A stretch of DNA of 43,072 bases from Cudoniella acicularis (Eukaryota; Ascomycota; Leotiomycetes; Helotiales; Helotiaceae): assembly GCA_013054445.1 (NCBI GenBank), contig JAAMPI010000328.1, forward strand, positions 1 through 43,072, in the 5' to 3' direction. Shown here piece by piece: positions 34,186 through 43,072 of this stretch (position 1 is the first letter of the stretch; each line of letters begins with the position of its first letter). The position numbers and the translations under genes are program-made. The notes below the pieces were generated by a model. The model was not told the DNA's origin and did no database searches. It saw nothing but the letters and a program-made list of their open reading frames with translations.

Positions 34186-34677
34186 GACCTCTAGATTTCA
34201 ACTTATCACTTACGACGGGTTTAAGGGGGTTGGCGTTATTCGGGGGTCACGGAATGGCGATGGTGTTAGGATTTGCTTATTTGCTTGATCGACGCATTGC
34301 TATTTGACTCTCTTACGATCACATCATAACGACTTTATGAATATCTTGCGACGAGGCAGAATGGTCAATGGCATGATTCAGACTTGCATTTGTATTTGCT
34401 TAACTTTGCTTTTCAACTGGGGCTGTATTATAGAATTATGGCCAATGCCGAAATCAGTGACCCACCTGGTTAGTATCACTCTAGAATACAGGATGATTAA
34501 CTTCAAGACTTGAAAGGTGCTCATATTCTGTCCATTCTATTGCATTATATAGGTTAAGGTAACGCCAATCAGCCCAGCCAATTCAGTTATGCCCCGTCAA
34601 TAATATCATACACCGTTTTAAAACTTAAAAGCTCACAAGCCATTCCTGCCAAGCCCCTTGCACAATCACAAACAATT
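34186..34677. other. Convergent intergenic region
   Basis: This lies between the zinc-finger gene stop and the MSH3 stop and should hold both 3' UTRs. No gene was recognised. Confidence 0.6.
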
Positions 34678-37600
34678 CTACAACTCTTCAATCCCAAGCA
34701 CCAATTGATCCAACACATCACCCTCACCCTCACCTCCACCACCCAAAACACCATCCATCACCCTCGCCAAACTCGCCAGCCTTTTCTGCTTGACATCCAT
34801 CTCCAGCTCCCTCGACTTCATGGCCGCGGTATCAAGAACGGTTTTCGGGACCCTTGCCAATCTCGCGACGTTTAGTCCGTACGAGCGGTGAGCAACACCT
34901 TCGCCTACTTCGTAGAGGAAGGTTATTTCTTCCTCGTTTTCTTCGGGTGGGTTGGAAGGTGATTGGTGGGGCAGCGAAGAGGCAAATGGGTCATCTTCAT
35001 CGGTAGAGGCGGAGGTAGCAGTGAATTTCATATGCACATTCTTCAGCTCCCCTCCCTCTTCGAATCCTTGAGCTATCGTCGCGAGGGTCTGATAATGCGT
35101 GATGAATAAACATAAACACTTCGTTTCTCTCACGACCCAATCGAGGACGCTCCCAGCGATGGCAACGCCGTCATGCGTGCTTGTCCCTCTTCCCAACTCG
35201 TCGAGAATCACGAGGGATTTTGACGTTGCAGATTTCAGGATTGAAGCCGTCTCGCTGAGCTCGACCATGAAGGTTGACTGGTTGGTGAAGAGGGAGTCGG
35301 AGGCGCCCATGCGGGTGTAGATTCCGTCGAGGAGGCCGAGGTGCGCGGAAGTTGCGGGGATGTAGGAGCCTATTTGGGCGAGGATTTGGAGGAGGGCTAC
35401 TTGTCTCACGTAGGAGGATTTGCCGCCCATGTTGGGGCCTGTGATTAGCAGGGCGCGCGTGGAGTTGGGGGTAGTGGATAAAGAGGTGGAGTTCGGGATG
35501 TAGTTTGTTGGGAGGAGGGCTTCGACCATGGGGTGGCGGCCGCCTTCGATTTGGATTTCTGTGGTGGAGGTGAAGGTGGGCTTGCAGTAGTTTGGAAGGA
35601 GGGCCACGGTCGCGAGGGAGAGGAGACAGTCGAGGTTTGCAAGGGCGGTGATGCTGTCTCGTAAGGGGGCGTAGTGGGCGGAGATTTGAGTGAGCAGGGC
35701 GGAGAAGGCGATGTCGCAGGCGGAGGAGAGGGATTCCTTGTGTTGGTCTCGTTCGCGGAGCATGCGGACTACGTCTGGGGTGTGAAACCGAGACACCTTT
35801 TTGGTTCCTGAGATCTTGCTCCATGATGCGGGGACGTTCTTCAAGTCTGTGTTGGAGACTTCGATAAGGTATTCGATGCCTGCGACTGTTACGTAGTTGA
35901 TGGAGGATTTTTTCTTGAGCTTGGAAGCTGCTTGGGCCCGATGCTCATCAAGCTCTTGTTCAACGGCTGCGATGCCAAGCTTGTGATCTCCTATTGCTTC
36001 GGTTTCTTCATCTTCGCGAAAGAACGCATACTTGTCGTCAGCGCGAGCAGATTCCGCGTTGATCTTGTCTAGAAAGGAGATGACTGTATCGCTAATGGTT
36101 GGCAGAGATGCAATGGCTTCGTTGATGAGAGGTGATTTGAAGCCCGCATCAGAGGGAGACTTCACATGAGGAAATTCGTTCGCAATTTTCTGCATCGTCT
36201 GAAGTGTAGTCAGCAGCCCCGGCCGAGAGCATTTGCCATAGTATATCCGGATAAGACTTCGTTCTAGGTCCGACTTGATGTTTCGGAGAAGAGCACGCAA
36301 TTGATCGACTTTCGGAGTCTGGTGCCCGTCCTTCAGCTCTTCCACGGCAGCGACTCGTTCTTCCAGTCGCTCTTTGTCTAGGAGTGGTCGTCCAACCCAT
36401 TTTCGCAATAGCCTTTGACCAAAACGTGTCTGGGTCTTATCGATGGTCCAGAACAGACTGCCTTTCTCTGTGTAGTCGGTCTGGTTTTGGTAGATTTCCA
36501 AGCTCGTCAAAGTATTCCCATTAAGAAGCATATGTGATCGAGCGCTGAATGACTGGAAGTATTTTGTTAGATCAAAGACATGCTCAAGACCGTATTCTGT
36601 CATGTGAGTTATCATTGCAGAAAGGCACACGGTGACTTCTTCTGGGAGCTTCAGGACTTTCTCGAGCAGATTCTGCTCTCTTTCGTTGTCCGTCTGTTTA
36701 TTCTTCTTCAGTTTGTCTGCGTAAAATTGAGCCACATGCGAATACGATTCAGCAGCCATCGTCTTTTTCTTCTCAACACGCTCAACTCGAATTCTGTCTC
36801 CAAAGACATTCGTGCTGCTGCCAGAGAGATGCTGAACAAGTTTCTCGGTAGCTTTCGTCAGATTCCCAACGATCAAGAATTCGCAGGGCGCAATGTGCAA
36901 AAGTCGTGTTTCAATTTCATTCCGCATAAAACCATCCTCGAAGGTATCGTAAATGATGTCTCCGGTGGCAGGTTGGACAGCTAGGATACCCACTTCCACT
37001 TTCTCATCTGTTCCCCAGCCATTGGCCTTCGATTCTGTAATGCAAAGTAGATACCCAGTGGCGGGAGCACCGCCTGATGGGGCATCCGTAGGCTGACCAA
37101 GGCCATCAACATCATCGATGTAGGTTCCTTTCGTATACACATTTGTGAGCTTCCGAACAAACGGTGTATTCCTGTTGTCACCAGCTTTCTTCAAGGCTGC
37201 GGTCTCAATTTGCCTCACAACTCCAATTTTATGTCCAGCTGCGACGAGTCTTTTCGCGTGTACGGATAATCGATGTACTGGGATACTGGCAGAAGCAAAG
37301 CGATCAAGGTGTGCTTCGGAAGGGTCTGGACATAGGTGAGTTTCGAACAAAAGGAATGCAGTTGTTCTGGAAACTTACGTTCATCGAATCTGAACTTTCC
37401 TGGAATGCATACAATGCTCAATGCCTTTGCAGCGGTCCTCGCATCCTCTCCATAAAATTTGAATTTATATCCTACTTCCACAATCAACAATGTATCCATG
37501 TGTTTCCTCTTGATATCCAATATCTGCAACTCCAGTGGAGTCAGCTTCCCCGTCTTCGCTCCCTTCTTCCGGGTTTTCACTGGTGCAGGTTCGTCCTCCG

Positions 37601-38192
37601 CATCTTCCTCTCCATCGTCGCCATTTCCAAGGGCTTCAGTCTCTTCACTGATCTGCAGATTCCTCCGCTTGATCATCGCGATACTGTCTGGATGTCCGAG
37701 CTTCTTGACGAATTTCTTGTGCAGCTCCTCCTTCTTGGCCTTCGTTGCCGCATCTTCTTCTTCTTCTTCAGGTATCGTCTCATTCACCGCAGATTGGCTC
37801 GATCTGTTATAAAGATATCTCTCAGTTCGAGGGGAGATCTTCGACTTGGTGGAGGTCTGTTTGCATGGAGGACCGGGTGGGAAGAATATGCTGCTGTTGC
37901 TTTCCTCGTCCCCTTTCGATCGTTTGGCTGGCCTGTTCTCCACATCTTCTACCAATGCCCTCTTCGATGCCCCGTTCGTGATAGACGTTAGGGGATGTTC
38001 TGGCTCAGCATCGCTCTCGGCGTCGTACAAATTGCCATAGTCATTGTCGTTGTTCTTGTCCTTCCCTTTGCCACTGGTCTCTTTCGGTGCAGAAGATGCC
38101 TGGCTAGGAGGTTGGATTCCATTCACGGTCTTTGGCGTGAAGAAGCTGGAAATCGATTGCTGCTTTCTGGGTGTGGGATTCGACTTCTTCAT
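34678..38192 (-). CDS. MSH3: DNA mismatch repair protein Msh3 (MutS homologue)
   Basis: Two exons, 38192-37379 and 37325-34678, give 1153 aa. Msh3 pairs with Msh2 (MutS-beta) to recognise insertion/deletion loops and acts in the nucleus. Residues 11-18 (QQSISSFF) fit the PCNA-binding PIP box. Next comes a long acidic, disordered stretch with basic patches. The mismatch-binding domain starts near residue 220 ([18 protein letters not shown] and [13 protein letters not shown]). The splice restores [19 protein letters not shown]. The middle-lever and clamp domains follow. The ATPase has [14 protein letters not shown] (Walker A, about residue 901) and [15 protein letters not shown] (Walker B and signature, about residue 978). 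Nothing is missing. The intron is 53 bp. The F-box gene lies upstream on the same strand. Confidence 0.96.
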
Positions 38193-38811
38193 CTTGCCTG
38201 TCTTACTATTCGTAGTTGACCTGGAACGAGTTTGGGGGAGACGCGACTTTGCTGGAGACGCGTTAATTGGATGACATAAGCGTGCTGGGTTTCGGCGATG
38301 AACCCCTGAAAATTAGGTTTCGGCGGCCCTGAATCCTCCCTTCATTTCATCTCTATTCTCCATTCTCACCATCGCCAACTCAATAACGCTTTTAATTCGT
38401 TAGTTGCTCTATTTTATTCCCTTCACTAGAATTCAATGAAAATCCTTTGCTAGAGATTTCTATGTGTCCAGAGCCCATCACGACACCCAATGCGTTGACG
38501 AGTCGTGCGACACAAGCCCTTTTCTCCCAAAACCTCCACTACCGCCACATTTTTTCAATATCTCGCTTTTCAAGGCCGCTCGGGACAAACGAGCTATCTT
38601 CGGGAAATTGGATTCAAAGTCACAATTGAATTTTTGAAGACGCGACAAAAACAACGAGATCGAGACTTCAACCCAGGAGAGATATCCATGAACTATACGA
38701 GAAGAGGGGTTTTTACGAGGACTGGTCTCGACACAAGATGGTACACTCAGAGGAGAAGGCATGTTCACCCGAATAAACAGTCATTACACGGCAGGTGAGT
38801 TTGTCCACTAA
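38193..38811. promoter_or_regulatory. MSH3 upstream region
   Basis: About 620 bp lie between the MSH3 ATG and the stop of the upstream F-box gene, so the MSH3 promoter is here. Open frames of 60-97 codons on either strand show no domain, and the 38505 frame lacks an ATG. An MluI-like box was not confidently seen. Confidence 0.5.
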
Positions 38812-40127
38812 TTAGTACAGTCCCTGCTTTTTAATTTTGAGATCGGGATTCTCCTCCATCCAAGCCAAAACCTCCAGAAAACCCTCCAACCATTCATACT
38901 CTCTTTCGTCATGAGGCCTGATTCTCCTTCCAAAACATTGATGCGCCTCATCCGAACCGTCTCTGTCATGGGGCGTTGTATCAACGAAGAAAAACGGCTT
39001 CTTGTAAAGAGGAACTCCTACTTCTTCCTTGGTGGGCCATCGAATTCGTGGAATTACCAACAAAGGAGACCGAGTATACACATACATCAGGCCATCCATT
39101 ACGACTTTGAGTTTGGCAGCGATTTCTTCCGGATATTTGTATGTCTTCAGGAGCTTCTCTTTACCATCCAAAGACATTTTCTGAAATTCCTCTGTGAAGT
39201 CCAATTCTGGATTCTCAGGTGGATATCGTTCCAGTGTTCCTAAGAAAGACCATAGACAACGATCATACGGTATTAGTTCGATCAACTCTAGTGCGTGGTA
39301 GCAACGGCCAGTACCCTTCTTAGGGATCTTTCTGTTCTGCAAAGACCTTTTTGCGGCGTCTCGGAACCATTTTGAAATGTGCTCAGTGTTGAACCTGGGA
39401 CCAGCTTGTGAAGGATCTTGTGGCTTTTTCAGCATTATCTTTCCCGGGTACTTTGATATCAGGTCCGCAATCTTGTTCCTCTGCTGTGCCTTTACGGCGT
39501 TGATATTGAGTATGGCCGATTTCGTCCATTTCCAAAGAGTTACCAAATTTTGGTAGCTGTCACCCAGGACTATAGGATATTGCTGTGGTCCATATGGTGC
39601 CAGAATCGCCTTTTGAACGTCGTTCAAGCCAACCGTCGCGTTAATTTGATTCTTAAAGCCATTTCTCAGATTCTCTTGCAAGTTATCCCTGCTGTGTCTC
39701 GAGGCCTTGGCGTAGGTTTGATACATATAAGAACTTCCACACGGCGACTGTTCCCCAGCAAGCGCTTTGTTTAAGAACTGACAGATTTCGCGGTGTAGGA
39801 TGAAATATTCCGTCATATCCGCCGCTTCTACTAGCGATGGAAGGATCTTCTGATACCCGATATGGGACAAAATGCAGTCGCTTCGATAAATTAGTATTGC
39901 AGGTTCTCAAGAAAAGAGCTGGAAGAATGAAACATAGCGATCACTCATAAAATGCGCTCAGAGACCGAAGAAAAAGTTTCTTACTTTAGATATGCGTCAT
40001 TGTGGGACAGAATCTTGAGAACGTTGACGATGGGCAGGTCGTCGATAATCTGGTGAATCGTCTCCGGTGGCAGCCTAGATAGGTTGCGATACGCAGCCTT
40101 GAGAGGGGTGACGGGTATTCTTTCCAT
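38812..40127 (-). CDS. F-box-like protein of unknown substrate
   Basis: Two exons, 40127-39985 and 39880-38812, give about 403 aa. The start MERIPVTPLKAAYRNLSRL leads into a short F-box-like motif (LPPETIHQIIDDLPIVNVLKILS, residues about 19-41). F-boxes usually bind Skp1 and bring targets to an SCF ubiquitin ligase. No LRR, WD40 or other substrate domain is recognised in the rest, which is helical with conserved-looking aromatic patches (WKWTKSAIL, YDRCLWSFLGTL, WLEGFLEVLAWMEENP). The 104-bp intron 39881-39984 has ACTAAT before its GAAG acceptor, and the join gives AYLNDCILSHIGY. The exact role is unknown. It is divergent from the decayed dehydrogenase gene. Confidence 0.75.
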
Positions 40128-40519
40128 GGCCGATTCGAATTCGATTTGCGATGATTTATTTTGATGATGATATTGCGCGTTCTTGTAGATTTATGAGAAG
40201 TCCTCCTTAATATTCGCGGCGTGACTCAGAGCTGGTGTGGTTTGGATGGAGGAGAGCTGAAAGATCTCCGCATGAGATGATTGGCTTCGGATTTATGCTT
40301 CGCTGACAACAGTCACCATCTCCACCTGCACCCAGGAACATCAAGCGCGACTCACCTCGATTGGACTTCCCAAAATTTCTCTTCGTTATTTTAGGAAGTC
40401 AATTCAATTTTCGCGTAGCAAAGTCTACACAATGTTGACTCCGAGGCTTCTTGCCAGGCTTTTCTGAAAACCCAGGACCCAGCAACAATTGCTCGTCAAC
40501 TCCGCCAAGGTGAAGACCT
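40128..40519. other. Divergent intergenic region
   Basis: This is the upstream region of the F-box gene and of the decayed dehydrogenase-like gene. ATG 40432 opens a frame of 11 codons only. No other gene was recognised. Confidence 0.55.
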
Positions 40520-41820
40520 ATGCATCGCCCAAAGCTGCCCAGCCTCCTATCATTATATCTTCCTCCTCCGAAAACGGACCTGGCTGAAGCTATCGCAGCA
40601 CACTTATGCCTAGAGAGCTTTCAATACCCCAGATCACTCAGGATGGCACAATATAAAGGAATCGTGCAAAGCATCAAGGCCTATCTCGAGTTAATGGCTC
40701 ACCCTTCTAGTCTAAGTGGTTTGTCAATTTTCTCAGACGCGACATCACCACTTGGTCCATCGAAGAGCGGCTTAGAAACAGCCCTGAAAGTTCTACGCTT
40801 CTACGAGGGACAACGTGACAATTGTGGGATCAATCCGTCAACCCCAATGGGGGAAGTCATGACCGTATTGACGGAGAAGCTCAAGGAGTTTCCTCACAAG
40901 CAAAATCAGCATACTTCGCAGTACGCAATAAAGGAGGTGTTCGAAAAGCTCAAAACAAAGAGGAAATGCTACATTTGCCAATTTTATCTCGTCAATCCTC
41001 ATCCTCAATATTTTTCCCTTTGCAGGCCTTGCGGTAATTTCAATCTTGCATCATGCAAAATTTCTCTTCAGAAAATCTCAAGCTCCACGGCCAAACTGCA
41101 CTGGTCACCGGAGGACGAATTAATCTTGGCTATCACACAGGACTTCGACTCCTTCCGTGTGGCGCAAAAGTTATTGTATCAACTCGCTATCCTCGTGATT
41201 CTGAAATTCGATATCTGGCCGAAAAAGACTCTCACGAGTGGACAGACTCTCTGAAAATTGTAGGTGCGGACTTCAGAGCTGCTAGTGATGTTTTCTATCT
41301 TGTCGGCGTGGTGAAGGACATATTGAAAAGCTGGGCCTTGGATAGCATTCTAAAACTTGATATTTTGATCAACAATACTGCCCAGACCTTGACCGATTCG
41401 CTCGAGAAAGAGAGAACTGCAGTACAACGAGAACAGAGGTTGCTCCTCAACGAACCCAAATCCGACGGACGATTTCTTCATTCTGGGTCTATGTATCAAA
41501 CAAGAATCAGAGGCGGAGTTCCGGCTTCGAACCCTCTTAGACCAGAACAGAATTACCGTCTAACCGGAACTATTCCTGGATCTACCTCTGAGGGGCACAA
41601 CAATACTGCGAAAGTTACTCCAACAAAAAATACCCTACTAGAAATTACATCCCAGCCAAAGGCATCCTCGTGGATGCAATCTCTCGACGAAATCCCTTAC
41701 GAAGACATCATCTCCGCACATTCAATCAATACCTTTGTCCCTCTAATCCTTATCCGGGAACTTTTACTTGTCATAGGCTCTCCACGTTCCCGAACCAATC
41801 CCTCTTCAGTTATTAAGTGA
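40520..41820 (+). pseudogene. Frameshifted, 3'-truncated short-chain dehydrogenase-like gene
   Basis: Two overlapping frames belong to one ancestral protein. Frame A (ATG 40520) has a helical region, GEVMTVLTEKLKEFPH, then a Cys-pair segment CYICQFYLVNPHPQY and CRPCGNFNLAS. Frame B continues with NFSSENLKLHGQTALVTGGR, a Rossmann TGxxxNLG NAD(P) motif, VSTRYPRDSE, and ILINNTAQTLTDS (the NNAG-like block of SDR enzymes). From memory, related fungal proteins run through CGxFNLASS and LxLxGQTALVTGG in one frame, so a one-base-type shift near 41050-41075 is likely. A 38-bp GT-AG intron (GTAATT...TTCAG) could also join them but would delete that segment. Frame B ends at TGA 41818-41820, before the Ser-Tyr-Lys catalytic part, exactly where RIP DNA starts. 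It is probably non-functional. Confidence 0.75.
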
Positions 41821-42131
41821 TTAACCGATTTCTTATACTAATATTTATGTTATATTAAATTTCGCTTTTTTATTATTATTTATTTTTAATATTAAAATAT
41901 AGCTAAAATCGATAAATTAGTTTAGATTAATATAGTAGGGAAAGCTGCTACTCTCGGAGGGTTAGTTCTCCCGCTCCGGACTACCTATAAGTATATTTAT
42001 ACTTTCTTTTCTCCCTTAAGGAAAACGGATAACAAGGGAATAAGACGAAGTCAGCGATAAGGTTTTACTTGTGATTTGTATTTATACCGCTATTTTANGG
42101 GATACGGTTTACTCCTTTTATTCTTGTCTCT

Positions 42132-42268
42132 TTATATTAACGCTATAATTAATATAANTAAAGCCTTTAAATAGCCTAAGAGTTTAGCCTAGATAGTTTT
42201 ATAATAAGCGGTCTAGTTTAGTCTTATATCTAGCTTTAGTTCTTAGATCGTCTTCTTAAAGTCTATTA
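42132..42268 (+). repeat. Right copy of the shared direct repeat
   Basis: This is in the same orientation as 91-253. The 36-base core 42200-42235 is identical to 155-190, and the flanks differ by scattered changes and one indel of about 26 bases. Confidence 0.8.
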
Positions 42269-42943
42269 TAAAAAGATAAATATAATCTAAAAGAAAAAGA
42301 GTTTAAATAGACGTTAATTTAACTTAAGAAAAAGAAGTTAAGCTATTCGAGAACACGTCTTTTATCTTTTTTCGCGTAGGTCACGTGTCTACGAACTACG
42401 TAACTATCTAGCGACTAACTAACTTCTCTATTATATACGTCCCCTATCTATAAGAGCTCGTCCTTTAAGCTCTCGACCTAGGTCCTTACGTCTAATCAAA
42501 ATAAGCTCTCGTCCGTATCTAAGTCTAATAACTTAATATCTACTTCTAGTACTATACCGCTAGCTCCTCTATTAATAACTCTACCTAGCTTCGCCTAGTA
42601 CTGTTAGCTACCCCGCTCGTAAAGGTCTTCTTATATTCGGCTAATATCGTATCTATAAGCTATTCTAGCTGTCCCCGATACTATTAGCCTCGGTAAGGCC
42701 TACTATTTATTCCTATTATTTTATATTATTCTTTCCGCTAGATAATACTATCTTATATTAAAGGGTATATCTTATATTCGTCTTCGTAGATACTCGTCGT
42801 ACGAGGAAGAAAGGAGGAGACTTTATAAGCCGGGCTTAAAAAGAAAGAAGGATCGTAAAAGGAGGTGGTCGAGTCGAAGGAGAGAAAAGAACGCGACCGC
42901 GACGGAAGCTCGACTCGAAAAGGGGCTTAACTACTACGGTAAT

Positions 42944-43072
42944 AGACGACGATTCGGAAGGGAAATACTATTATATAGGTAGACGACGACTCGAAAGAAG
43001 GAAATACTATCTAGGTAGACGACGATTCGTAAGATGCTTTTCTCTTAAGCGGACGACGATTCGTAAGGATAG
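42944..43072 (+). repeat. 36-37 bp minisatellite at the window edge
   Basis: AGACGACGATTCG-type units start at 42944, 42981, 43017 and about 43052, followed in the first two by GGAAATACTAT. The array runs into the window end, so its full length is not visible. Confidence 0.75.

Larger units (their letters stand above)
41821..43072. repeat. RIP-degraded AT-rich repeat block (right)
   Basis: This block starts right after the truncated dehydrogenase and is mostly poor in CA and TG, with CG retained. It contains two Ns (near 42098 and 42158). It shares a direct repeat with the left block. The part beyond about 42800 is less AT-rich but still nearly CA-free, so CpA loss rather than overall AT content marks it. 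No gene can be read. Confidence 0.8.

Noticed and set aside
35171..35824. 217-codon Pro/Arg/His-rich minus frame inside MSH3
   Set aside because: A shadow frame within the conserved MutS ATPase region.
38505..38798. Plus-strand basic 97-codon frame upstream of MSH3
   Set aside because: Begins with GTG, shows no domain, and a competing minus frame covers the same DNA.
41035..41072. 38-bp intron as the sole explanation of the dehydrogenase frame change
   Set aside because: Shorter than every other intron here (46 bp or more), and it would delete the FNLAS segment that I recall as conserved; even if real, the gene still lacks its 3' end.

Overview
The window looks like nuclear DNA of a filamentous ascomycete (Pezizomycotina, probably Leotiomycetes; the class is inference). 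The signs are many 46-150 bp introns with GTAAGT/GTATGT donors and CTRAC-type branch sites, a HET-domain gene, DUF7918 genes, and AT-rich blocks almost free of CpA/TpG, the footprint of repeat-induced point mutation (RIP). Strand, exon and length statements below come from reading the sequence by hand. Function assignments rest on family knowledge.

Layout: (1) 1 to about 3,300 is a RIP-degraded AT-rich repeat block with no readable gene. (2) 3.5-12 kb is gene-dense: an RBR-type E3 ubiquitin ligase (-), DUS3 tRNA-dihydrouridine synthase (-), a kelch beta-propeller protein (+) and the RCF2-type HIG1 respiratory supercomplex factor (-). (3) 14.2-16.4 kb holds an SFP1-like C2H2 transcription factor (+), with long gene-poor stretches on both sides. 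(4) 20.3-30.1 kb holds a HET-domain protein (+), a BAP31/Yet-type ER membrane protein (+), two same-strand DUF7918 paralogues (-) and the Rab geranylgeranyltransferase beta subunit BET2 (+). (5) 31.9-40.1 kb holds an uncharacterised zinc-finger protein (+), MSH3 (-) and an F-box protein (-). (6) 40.5-41.8 kb is a short-chain dehydrogenase-like gene that is out of frame and cut off exactly where the second RIP block starts. (7) 41.8 kb to the end is another AT-rich RIP block that shares a direct repeat with the left block and ends in a 36-37 bp minisatellite.

The genes do not form a pathway. Most are housekeeping genes (mismatch repair, tRNA modification, prenylation, respiratory supercomplexes, ribosome-biogenesis control), so this is a conserved gene island between two copies of one degraded repeat family. 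The most unusual items are the decayed dehydrogenase at the RIP border, the tandem DUF7918 pair whose C-termini both end in a hydrophobic-IDLT-acidic tract resembling a SUMO-interaction motif, and the RBR ligase with repeated IPATTYT linkers and a microsatellite-encoded His/Arg/Glu/Asp tail. I recognised no tRNA, rRNA, CRISPR array or intact transposase.
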